A stretch of 64,000 nucleotides of DNA, from positions 49,840 through 113,839 of the forward strand of contig NZ_GG749280.1 in NCBI RefSeq assembly GCF_000160555.1, read 5' to 3'. The position numbers and the translations under genes are program-made. The DNA comes from Centipeda noxia ATCC 43541 (GTDB lineage Bacteria; Bacillota; Negativicutes; Selenomonadales; Selenomonadaceae). Positions 26,943-33,876 of the stretch are shown here, piece by piece (position 1 is the first letter of the stretch; the number at the start of each line of letters is the position of its first letter). Under the pieces are notes generated by a model. It was given only the letters and a program-made list of their open reading frames with translations. It made no database searches and had not been told where the DNA came from.

Positions 26943-26981
26943 AAAAGGCGACGGAACGAACGAGTTCATTCCGCCGCCTCC
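26943..26981 (-). terminator. Intercistronic hairpin after the binding-protein gene
   Basis: On the minus strand GGCGGCGGAATGAAC and GTTCGTTCCGTCGCC form a long stem (one G-U) with a 2-base loop, followed by TTTTGAG. It lies 20 bases after the lipoprotein stop and before the ATPase gene. It probably acts as a partial terminator or RNA stabiliser that keeps the binding protein in excess. Confidence 0.65.
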
Positions 26982-27001
26982 TTGCTTCCAAGTTTATGCG
27001 C

Positions 27002-28024
27002 TTATTTCTTGCCGATGATCTCCGTGAACTTCTTGATGGTCTCCTCTTTCTGCGGGAGAATTTCCGTATAGTTCACCTTGATCGCACGCCGGAGCGCCTC
27101 CTCAGGTTTTGGCAGTCCGAATTTCTCAGGAATCTCAACATCGCTGCGCACCGGCAGCGTCCCCTCATTTGCAATCATTGTCTGTGCCTCCTGACTCAGG
27201 AGGTAGTCGACGAATTTCTTCGCAGCGTCAATGTTGTTGGACTCCTTGAAGATTGCAACCGGGCTCGGGACAACGAGCAGTTCGGGCGGATATGCGAGCG
27301 CCACATGCGCGCCCTTCTTTACCTTGTTGTTCGTGATGTAGTCAACGGCAAGGCAGGCAGAGAGCTCGCCCGAAGACGTATCGTCAATGACCTGTCCGGC
27401 GCCCTTGCCGATGCGCGTCTGATTCGCGCTCAGCTTCTCAAAGAACTCCCAGCCGAACTGCTTCTGCAGGAGTGCAATGCTCATGTAGGAGGTTCCGGAG
27501 AGTGCGGGGTCAGCGATACCGAATGCATTCGTAAATGCAGGCTGCGCAAGATCGGCCCACTGCGTCGGTGCTGACTGGATCTTGTCCGTATTGTACGCAA
27601 TGCCGAGCGTGCCGAGACGTGCCGCCGTGAACGTACCGTCGTAGTCATCGAACGGATTCAGCAGCTCGCCGAACACCGGCGTCTTGTAGTTCTCGAGAAC
27701 ACCGTCCGCCTTCATCTTGTAGAAGTCAGGCACTTCGCTCGTCCAGATGACATCGGCGAGGATGTGGCCGCTCTGCTTCTCTGCAGCGATCTTTGCCATC
27801 AGTTTTCCTGCACCTGCCGACTGGTAGTCGACTTCGATGTCGGGATACTTCTTCTTGAAGCCCTCGACAATGCCGCCGATCAACGATTCTTTCATGGATG
27901 TGTAGATCACCAGCTTGTTCTTGCCGCCGTCGGCGCCGCTCTGCTGCGGACCGCCGCCGCATCCTGCCAGCATCACTGCACACAGAAGCACGGCAAAGAT
28001 TGCGAGAATGCCTTGTTTTCTCAT
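27002..28024 (-). CDS. Family 1 substrate-binding lipoprotein (ferric iron FbpA/FutA-like)
   Basis: A 340-residue binding protein with signal peptide and lipobox LAGC (mature Cys at about 22). It has the pattern of iron(III)-type family 1 binding proteins: KLVIYTSMKESLIGGIVEGF, DVIWTSEVPDFYKMKADGVL, GTLGIAYNTDKI, and PSPVAIFKESNNIDAAKKFVD. It delivers substrate to the permease/ATPase genes 23016-26863. Ferric iron is the best guess, but related proteins bind 2-aminoethylphosphonate or thiamine. Its promoter is strong, and a hairpin separates it from the downstream genes. Confidence 0.87.
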   Translation of the reverse strand: MRKQGILAIFAVLLCAVMLAGCGGGPQQSGADGGKNKLVIYTSMKESLIGGIVEGFKKKYPDIEVDYQSAGAGKLMAKIAAEKQSGHILADVIWTSEVPDFYKMKADGVLENYKTPVFGELLNPFDDYDGTFTAARLGTLGIAYNTDKIQSAPTQWADLAQPAFTNAFGIADPALSGTSYMSIALLQKQFGWEFFEKLSANQTRIGKGAGQVIDDTSSGELSACLAVDYITNNKVKKGAHVALAYPPELLVVPSPVAIFKESNNIDAAKKFVDYLLSQEAQTMIANEGTLPVRSDVEIPEKFGLPKPEEALRRAIKVNYTEILPQKEETIKKFTEIIGKK

Positions 28025-28135
28025 ACGCTCACCTCATCTAAAAACCTGCCATGTTCTCGTCACCGGTTCCCGCATCGTAATCAATCAATAGAAAACGCGT
28101 AAAGAATCGAACACGACAACAATACTCACAGATTT

Positions 28136-28164
28136 ATTATAACAATCTGTATTTATATCGTCAA
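28136..28164 (-). promoter_or_regulatory. Promoter of the ferric-type ABC operon
   Basis: Minus-strand TTGACG (28159-28164), 17 bases, perfect TATAAT (28136-28141). The spacer region contains GACGATATAAATA, also found at the bioB promoter. An inverted repeat AATGAT-N5-ATCATT lies just upstream at 28176-28192. Confidence 0.75.
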
Positions 28165-28297
28165 TCACAATTGCTAATGATCCTATATCATTTTTTTATT
28201 GTAAAACTACATGACGATAAATATGCCGATTCATCTTCCACACTTGAAAATAAAATCTAAATCTCCAAAAGGTGCTGGCCTTTGCCCCCTCACTTTT

Positions 28298-28666
28298 CTA
28301 GGCTTCCCATCGATACCTCTTCAGATCGGCATGATGCTCGTCCTTTAGTTCAACACCTTCACCGCGCAGGAGCTCCCCCTGCTCCTGCCAGCCGGGAACC
28401 AGTCTCCCCGCATGATTCACGACGCGATGGCAGGGGTAGGCGCCGTAGTAGTATTCCGCACGGCTGAGCACCTTGCCCACGAGTCGGGCATTCCGCTCGC
28501 GTCCGATGAGACGCGCAATCTGCCCGTAGGTTGCGACTCGTCCGCGCGGAATCTCCGCGACGACGGACAGGATCTCATAGGCGAGCTCGTCCGTCAGGAC
28601 GCGATCATTCCGCTCCTCCTGCGCGCCGTACCGACGGACAAAATCAAAAAACTCTATGCGGCTCAT
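28298..28666 (-). CDS. Small MGMT-family alkyltransferase (C-terminal DNA-binding domain only)
   Basis: A 122-residue protein equal to the C-terminal domain of O6-alkylguanine-DNA alkyltransferase. It has the helix-turn-helix region RGRVATYGQIARLIG and the active-site motif YPCHRVVNHAGRLVPGW. The acceptor Cys of PCHR is present, unlike in alkyltransferase-like (ATL) proteins, which carry Trp there. There is no N-terminal domain, so it is either a minimal methyltransferase or a damage-binding protein. ATG 28666 follows GGAGGG by 9 bases. It is a single gene between the iron operon promoter region and the tRNA genes. Confidence 0.85.
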   Translation of the reverse strand: MSRIEFFDFVRRYGAQEERNDRVLTDELAYEILSVVAEIPRGRVATYGQIARLIGRERNARLVGKVLSRAEYYYGAYPCHRVVNHAGRLVPGWQEQGELLRGEGVELKDEHHADLKRYRWEA

Positions 28667-28821
28667 GCGAGATTCCCTCCGATCACAGCACTCCGCTCAA
28701 TATCCTGCAGACTGTTTCACAAGCAGCAAAGTGCTCTCACCCTCGGATTCATTCTAACACCTTTTGAGAAAACGGCAAAGAGAAAGGCGCAATCCAATCA
28801 CCGTGATTTCGAAAATACAGG

Positions 28822-28851
28822 TTGACAATTCGTCAATTCATCTGTTATAAT
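28822..28851 (+). promoter_or_regulatory. Promoter of the tRNA-Val pair
   Basis: Perfect TTGACA (28822-28827) and perfect TATAAT (28846-28851) with an 18-base spacer, 34 bases before the first tRNA. Confidence 0.8.
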
Positions 28852-28885
28852 CCATCTTGTCGTTTGAATATAGGCGGCAGGTTCG

Positions 28886-28962
28886 GGGGTTATAGCTCAG
28901 TTGGTTAGAGTGTCTCGTTGACATCGAGGAGGTCACAAGTTCGAATCTTGTTAACCCCACCA
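28886..28962 (+). tRNA. tRNA-Val(GAC)
   Basis: A 77-base cloverleaf. The acceptor GGGGTTA pairs with TAACCCC; there is a GCTC D-stem and an anticodon stem TCTCG/CGAGG with loop TTGACAT, giving anticodon GAC. GTTCGAAT is the T-loop and CCA is encoded. Confidence 0.95.
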
Positions 28963-28971
28963 TTTTTTCTT

Positions 28972-28995
28972 GTCCGCAGTCGTGCGGATTTTTTT
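28972..28995 (+). terminator. Terminator after tRNA-Val(GAC)
   Basis: GTCCGCA and TGCGGAT around a GTCG loop, followed by seven T. It separates the two tRNA genes, so the second may depend on read-through or its own weak promoter. Confidence 0.85.
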
Positions 28996-29012
28996 ATCAG
29001 TGCTTCCCTTAG

Positions 29013-29088
29013 GCTCACTTAGCTCAGTTGGTAGAGCATCTCCGTCACATGGAGGGGGTCGGGGGTTCGAATCCCTCAGTGAGCACCA
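29013..29088 (+). tRNA. tRNA-Val(CAC)
   Basis: A 76-base cloverleaf. The acceptor GCTCACT pairs with AGTGAGC; the anticodon stem TCTCC/GGAGG encloses loop GTCACAT, giving anticodon CAC. The T-arm contains GGTTCGAATC and CCA is encoded. It reads GUG valine codons, complementing the GAC tRNA beside it. Confidence 0.94.
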
Positions 29089-29101
29089 TTCGGCACAGCA
29101 T

Positions 29102-29124
29102 CCGCCCGTTCGGGCGGTTTTTTT
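29102..29124 (+). terminator. Terminator after tRNA-Val(CAC)
   Basis: CCGCCCG TT CGGGCGG followed by seven T. Confidence 0.88.
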
Positions 29125-29189
29125 GTGCTCTGTTTGCACCGTGTGTTATAATGGAAGAAACTTTGGAGCATCGTAAAGGAGGCAGCATC

Positions 29190-29711
29190 ATGAGTGTCAA
29201 AGAGATTCGTCCAACAGACATCAAAGACAATGTATTCCGGCTGATCGGTCAGGACTGGATACTGGTCAGCGCGTCACATAACGGAAAGACCAATGGAATG
29301 ACGGCATCATGGGGTGGGCTCGGCATTCTCTGGGGGCGGCCGGTTGCCTACATTTTTATCCGCCCTACACGTTATACAAAGGAGTTCGTTGACGCCTCGG
29401 ATCACATGACGCTGTCGGTCTTTGATGTGAAATACAAACCGATGCTGCAGTATTTCGGTACAGTATCGGGACGCGATGAGGACAAGATCGCAAAGAATGC
29501 GCTGACTTTGGAGAAGGACGGCGCTTATACGTACTTTGCCGAAGCACGCCTCACCCTGCTCGCGAAAAAACTATATGCACAGCAGCTGGAGGAACAGTTC
29601 TTCACAGCAGCTGCGGCCGACCCTGCAGATGGTCCCCGCAGCCACTACCCCAAGCAGGACTATCATACGATGTATGTCGCGGAGATTGAAAAGGTCCTTG
29701 TAAAGGAGTAA
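29190..29711 (+). CDS. Flavin reductase family protein
   Basis: A 173-residue FMN-binding split-barrel protein of the flavin reductase-like family. GKTNGMTASWGGLGILWGRPVAYIFIRP, seen as the GMTASW and RPTRYT blocks, is the FMN-binding core. The protein is cytoplasmic and probably reduces flavin or acts as an FMN-dependent oxidoreductase; the partner is unknown. ATG 29190 follows AAAGGAGG by 7 bases; longer in-frame readings would run through the tRNA. A Crp-type regulator starts 2 bases after its stop and is clearly cotranscribed. Confidence 0.82.
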   Translation: MSVKEIRPTDIKDNVFRLIGQDWILVSASHNGKTNGMTASWGGLGILWGRPVAYIFIRPTRYTKEFVDASDHMTLSVFDVKYKPMLQYFGTVSGRDEDKIAKNALTLEKDGAYTYFAEARLTLLAKKLYAQQLEEQFFTAAAADPADGPRSHYPKQDYHTMYVAEIEKVLVKE

Positions 29712-29713
29712 GC

Positions 29714-30412
29714 ATGGCAACCAGCGACGAGAAAAGCGCTGCCCAGATTCTTGCAGGGACCTCCCTCGCACAGGGGATGAATGAGGAGGATCTGAAGGAG
29801 CTGCTTGCTTCCAGCGAGGTGACGCTGCGCACCTATCCGAAGGGCGCGATTGTCTTTCACGACGGAGATATGCCCCACTCGCTTTACATCCTGCTCAAAG
29901 GCGAAGTACACATCCTCAAGGATACGTATTCGGGCCGACAAATCTTCATCTCGGAGATCGATCGTCCGGGCGATATGTTCGGCGAGGTCTATGAAGTACT
30001 GCAACGGCCCTATGATATGTATGTGCGTGCCGTAACAGAGGTAAAGCTCCTCGAAGTCTCAAGCCATCTCTTTACGCTCGATATCGGCGATAAGCCGCGC
30101 CGCAGTGCGCTCATCGTGCAGAAGAATCTCATGAAAATCTTTGCGGGCAAAGCATATGGAATGCATACAAAGCTCAAAATCTTGGCGAGCGGCACGCTGC
30201 GCGAGAAAATTGTCCGCTATCTCTACCCGCATGTTGATGCCGAGGGACATGTAACTCTCACAGTCAGCCGCGCGTTCATCGCCGCCTACCTCGCCGTCAG
30301 TCGCCCGTCCCTCTCACGCGAACTCGGTGCAATGCAGCGTGACGGCATCATTCAGGCGACCGGCCGCAGCATCCGCATCACCGACATGGATCTCTTTGAA
30401 TCGTATCTGTAA
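29714..30412 (+). CDS. Crp/Fnr-family transcriptional regulator without cysteines
   Basis: A 232-residue regulator with an N-terminal cyclic-nucleotide-binding-like beta barrel (residues about 15-125, with SLYILLKGEVHIL and PGDMFGEVYEVL) and a C-terminal winged helix with recognition helix VSRPSLSRELGAMQRDGII. It has no cysteine at all, so it cannot be an iron-sulfur Fnr; the signal is unknown. ATG 29714 follows AAGGAG, 2 bases after the flavin reductase gene. A redox- or ligand-sensing role linked to that enzyme is an inference. A long bidirectional terminator follows. Confidence 0.85.
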   Translation: MATSDEKSAAQILAGTSLAQGMNEEDLKELLASSEVTLRTYPKGAIVFHDGDMPHSLYILLKGEVHILKDTYSGRQIFISEIDRPGDMFGEVYEVLQRPYDMYVRAVTEVKLLEVSSHLFTLDIGDKPRRSALIVQKNLMKIFAGKAYGMHTKLKILASGTLREKIVRYLYPHVDAEGHVTLTVSRAFIAAYLAVSRPSLSRELGAMQRDGIIQATGRSIRITDMDLFESYL

Positions 30413-30420
30413 GAAATGAC

Positions 30421-30470
30421 AAAACAGGGCTGTCGAACGAAGTAAACCTTCGTCCGACAGCCCTGTTTTT
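30421..30470. terminator. Bidirectional terminator between the Crp-type gene and bioB
   Basis: AAAACAGGGCTGTCG pairs with CGACAGCCCTGTTTT, with an inner ACGAAG/CTTCGT extension and T runs on both sides. It serves convergent genes. Confidence 0.92.
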
Positions 30471-30486
30471 ATATAATGTTGGGGAA

Positions 30487-31497
30487 TTACCTTGCGCCGC
30501 AGGTGCCTGTCGATACGCTGCAGTCTTCATTCCTGTTCGTAAAGCCAAGCTCCTTGATGAGCTCCATGTCCTCGGCGATCGTCGTGCCAGAGGTCGTGAG
30601 CATATTGCCGGTGATGGACGCGGATGCGCCCGCGAGGAACGCCGTTGCACCGTTCTCGGGCAGGAGTTTGCGCCCCGCACCGAGACGGATGTTCGCCGTC
30701 GGATTGATGAAGCGGAAAATTGCGATTGTCCGCAGAATTTCATCGCCTGAAAGCGGAGTAAGATGCTCCAGAGGAGTCCCCGGAATCGCCATCAGCGAGT
30801 TAAGCGGGATGGATTCGATGCCGAGTTCCTGAAGAGCGAACGCCATATCGAAGCGATCCTCCCAGGTCTCGCCCATTCCGATGATGCCGCCGGAGCAGAC
30901 GCACAGGCCCTCCGCCTGTGCCATCTTGATCGTCCGGATACGGTCGGCATAGCTGTGTGTCGTGCAGATCTCGGGGAAATAGCGCTCCGATGTCTCGATA
31001 TTATGATGATAGCTTGTTACGCCGACCTCGCGCAGCCGACGAAACTGACTCCGCGTGAGGAGTCCGTGCGATGCGCAGAGATCAATGGAAAGTGTCCGAC
31101 GCATTTCCTTGTAGACATCAATCGCCATCTCGAACTCCTTGCCCGAGAGTGCTCCGCCGGAGGTGACGATGGAGAAGCGGTTCGCCCCTGCATCCTGATT
31201 CGCCTTCGCATGTGCCATGATCTGCTCCTGCGGGAGGAATCCGTAGGTATCGACGCCCGTCTTATGGCAGGCTGCCTGCGCGCAGTATTTGCAGTTCTCT
31301 CCGCAGCGCCCGCTGCGTCCGTTGACGATCGTACACAGATCGATATGATTCCCGCAGAACTGCTTTTGCAGACGATATGCCTCCTCGCTCAACTCTTCGA
31401 GCGGCGTGTCCATAAAGATGGAACGATCATCTGTGGGACTGAGACGATAGCCTGCAATGATCTTGTTGGTAAGTTCTGCCACACGACTTTTTCGCAT
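30487..31497 (-). CDS. bioB: Biotin synthase
   Basis: A 336-residue radical SAM enzyme that inserts sulfur into dethiobiotin. The radical SAM cluster is CGENCKYCAQ (CxxxCxxC). Further BioB landmarks are IVTSGGALSGKEFE, DLCASHGLL, YHHNIETSERYFPEI, GIIGMGETWEDR and the RLGAGRK block with the Arg ligand of the [2Fe-2S] cluster. ATG 31497 follows AGGCAGGG. Its promoter (TTGACG-N17-TATAAT) lies at 31540-31568. No other biotin gene is nearby, so dethiobiotin must come from elsewhere or be imported. Confidence 0.95.
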   Translation of the reverse strand: MRKSRVAELTNKIIAGYRLSPTDDRSIFMDTPLEELSEEAYRLQKQFCGNHIDLCTIVNGRSGRCGENCKYCAQAACHKTGVDTYGFLPQEQIMAHAKANQDAGANRFSIVTSGGALSGKEFEMAIDVYKEMRRTLSIDLCASHGLLTRSQFRRLREVGVTSYHHNIETSERYFPEICTTHSYADRIRTIKMAQAEGLCVCSGGIIGMGETWEDRFDMAFALQELGIESIPLNSLMAIPGTPLEHLTPLSGDEILRTIAIFRFINPTANIRLGAGRKLLPENGATAFLAGASASITGNMLTTSGTTIAEDMELIKELGFTNRNEDCSVSTGTCGAR

Positions 31498-31525
31498 AAA
31501 AAAATCCCTGCCTCGCAATAGATTA

Positions 31526-31568
31526 TATTTATATCGTCTATTATAAGGCAGAACTCTCTTTACGTCAA
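31526..31568 (-). promoter_or_regulatory. bioB promoter with downstream AT-rich motif
   Basis: Minus-strand TTGACG (31563-31568), 17 bases, TATAAT (31540-31545). Just downstream is GACGATATAAATA (31526-31538), identical over 13 bases to a segment at the ferric-type ABC promoter. I see no clear BirA palindrome. Confidence 0.65.
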
Positions 31569-31594
31569 CTAAATATTTATTTTATGGTTTACCT

Positions 31595-32425
31595 TTATAT
31601 TTCTGCGAACAGATCCTTTAGGGCACGGGCCACAGAATCTCTGTGCACGCAGATTTCATCGGCAAAGTCAGCCAAATAATCATGAAATATTCCCTCGCGC
31701 ATGCAAAGTGCGCGCAGAGCATCAATGCTCTCTGCCGGCGAGATACCGTATTCGATGCGATGCAGGAGACGAGCGGTCTCGCCCCTTACCTCCCGAGAAA
31801 AAAACATCTTGAGATTTGCCGCTGCAGCCGTGCTTCGCTCCGCGCGAATGAGCCACGTGCGCGTCATGAGGTCGTTGCTGACATTGGCAAAGCCCGCGCT
31901 GCTCCACGCGGCTGCCTCCGCAGGATCATCATCACGCTCTCCCGCAAAGAAGTGAATCTCCTTGTAGAGCGTATCGTTCAACAGGCGTACAATTTCGGGC
32001 TTTGCATAGAGATGACGATCACCGCGCACAGGAAAAGCCCCTCTCTTCAGCTCTCTGAGTACACGATGATAGCGGATATTCGTGTAGCCGGTATAGAGCG
32101 TGCCGGTCTCCTTCAGACAGCGGTTGAGGGTCATCAGCGCATCATATGGCTCATAGGCAGACTCAACAGCGAACGGCGAGAGAATACGATCAAACGTCCC
32201 CTCTGCAAACGGCAGCAGATCGCGCCGCCAGTCAAGCACATGGAAGTGAACGCCGAGGGACGCCGTCTCCGCATGTGCCGCGATCTCCTCATAGGGCGTG
32301 ACTGCGTGGATCTCCGCATTCGGACAAAGAGCGCGCAGCTCTCGCAGCTGTGCCGAGCCGTCAATGACAAGGATCATCAGGCACTCTGTACTTCCTGGCA
32401 TAAGCTCCAGGAGGGTCGTCTTCAC
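31595..32425 (-). CDS. Class I SAM-dependent methyltransferase-like protein
   Basis: A 276-residue protein whose first 170 residues resemble Methyltransf_11 enzymes: a post-I acidic strand (AEIHAVTPYEE), a motif II/III region (LPFAEGTFDRILSPFAVE) and LNRCLKETGTLYTGYTN. Motif I, normally DxGxGxG, reads VIDGSAQ and is degenerate, so SAM binding is uncertain. The C-terminal 80 residues are unrecognised and helical. It starts at GTG 32425, overlapping the stop of the glycosyltransferase gene by four bases (GTGA), and thus probably acts on the same pathway. The substrate is unknown. Confidence 0.65.
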   Translation of the reverse strand: MKTTLLELMPGSTECLMILVIDGSAQLRELRALCPNAEIHAVTPYEEIAAHAETASLGVHFHVLDWRRDLLPFAEGTFDRILSPFAVESAYEPYDALMTLNRCLKETGTLYTGYTNIRYHRVLRELKRGAFPVRGDRHLYAKPEIVRLLNDTLYKEIHFFAGERDDDPAEAAAWSSAGFANVSNDLMTRTWLIRAERSTAAAANLKMFFSREVRGETARLLHRIEYGISPAESIDALRALCMREGIFHDYLADFADEICVHRDSVARALKDLFAEI

Positions 32426-33876
32426 TGCTTAGCATCTCCATATTTCGCCCATGCGGATTCAATTGCCGACCATACATTATCCGTATAGGAAGACACATCC
32501 ATCAAGGGACTCTTTTCAAGCGCAGTTCGCAGCGCGCTCCGACCGCTCCGCACAGCCGCGATATCTTCCGCCAAACCAACTGCGATACGCTCATAGGCGC
32601 GCGTATCAGCAGCAATCCACTCGGTCTGTCGGGCCGCCGTCAGGATACTCGCCCCGAGCCGTCCTGCATGGGTCGTGCCTTCAAGCGTAACGATGGGAAC
32701 GCCCATATAGAGGGCCGTCGCGGTGGATGCTGCTCCCGCATAGGGGAATGTATCCAGCATGATGTCGACATCTCCATAGCTGCCGAGGTAATCATTCTTC
32801 CCCTGCCGCACATAGATACGCTTCATCGGCAGCTTCAAGCCTTCGAGCATCTCGAGAATCGTCGTTACACGCAGCGGACTCTCTACCGTATCCTGCAGGA
32901 TGAGCTGCGCCTTCGGCAGCTTTTTCAAAATCTGCCCCCAGACCTTCAGAACCTCCTCGTTGATCTTCATAAAATTCACAAACGCACCAAATGTGACAGG
33001 CGCATCGGCGGGGCGTGCAGAAACCGGCGCTGCACGCATATCTGCGCGCGGCCCAAAGGCAAATGCATACGGAAGACACATGACCTCTTCGCTGTAAAAG
33101 TCATCCGTGCCTTCGGGAGTCAGGATCTCATCGGTCAAAATCCCATCGACAAAGGATACGCCGGTTGTTGCAAACCATCCGATTGCCGAGAGTTGTACCG
33201 GCGCAGGACGCCGGGCGAGAATCATAAGCGTCATACCCCCCTCTGTGTGACCGCCGAGGTCGATGAGCACATCCACTTCATCGGTGCGAATCGCCTGTGC
33301 CTGCTCCTCGATAGAGAGATTAGCGAGTACATTGTAGCGAACCGAGCCGCCGCGCATTTCTTCGGTAAAATCATCCGTACGGTCGCTGAGAGAATAGGCA
33401 TAGACATCACAGCTCTTCGTGAGCCCGCGCAAAAGCGGTGCGTAGAACAGCGCAGACGAAGAGGAAAGGAAATGCGGCGCAAGAAAGCCGACGCGCAGCC
33501 GCTCATGATGAACCTTTGTGCGCGGCGGAAGAGGCTCCTCGCTGCGATAAAGCGTGGCATACATATCAAACTGTGCCTTGAGCTCCTTCGGGGTCAGATT
33601 CGGAACGGCATGGCAGAGATAGAGATAGTTCGAGAAATGCTGTCGCTGGCTGCGCAGGAATTTATCCTCCGTCGCAGCTTCAAAGTAGGCCGCGAGCGCG
33701 CCCTCTGTATCCGCAAGTGCACCGCAGCATGCGCCCATCATCTCAGAGAAACGCCACTGTTCATCATCAGGAATTTCCTCGTGGGCACGCAGATACAGAA
33801 TCGCCTCAATTGCTTCGTAGATGTAGCCCGTATGAATATCCTCGCGAATTGCGCTGTAATCCTCCATCCAACTCAT
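32422..33876 (-). CDS. GT41 (O-GlcNAc transferase-like) glycosyltransferase
   Basis: A 484-residue protein: a helical N-terminal region (residues 1-110, possibly TPR-like), then a GT41 catalytic region. Recognisable blocks are RLRVGFLAPHF, IDLGGHTEGG, QLSAIGWFATTG with DGILTDEILTPEG, LQDTVESPLRV, and HAGRLGASILTAARQTEWIA. In OGT enzymes the first block continues DFxxHPxSH and holds a catalytic His; here it reads HFLSSSSAL, without these histidines. It is cytoplasmic and presumably transfers a sugar from a UDP-sugar to a protein; no target is visible. ATG 33876 overlaps the metallophosphoesterase stop (TAATG), and its own stop overlaps the methyltransferase start. Confidence 0.78.
   Translation of the reverse strand: MSWMEDYSAIREDIHTGYIYEAIEAILYLRAHEEIPDDEQWRFSEMMGACCGALADTEGALAAYFEAATEDKFLRSQRQHFSNYLYLCHAVPNLTPKELKAQFDMYATLYRSEEPLPPRTKVHHERLRVGFLAPHFLSSSSALFYAPLLRGLTKSCDVYAYSLSDRTDDFTEEMRGGSVRYNVLANLSIEEQAQAIRTDEVDVLIDLGGHTEGGMTLMILARRPAPVQLSAIGWFATTGVSFVDGILTDEILTPEGTDDFYSEEVMCLPYAFAFGPRADMRAAPVSARPADAPVTFGAFVNFMKINEEVLKVWGQILKKLPKAQLILQDTVESPLRVTTILEMLEGLKLPMKRIYVRQGKNDYLGSYGDVDIMLDTFPYAGAASTATALYMGVPIVTLEGTTHAGRLGASILTAARQTEWIAADTRAYERIAVGLAEDIAAVRSGRSALRTALEKSPLMDVSSYTDNVWSAIESAWAKYGDAKQ

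Noticed and set aside
28886..29088. Integration hot spot at the tRNA pair
   Set aside because: No integrase, no repeated tRNA 3' end and no compositional change is found on either side.
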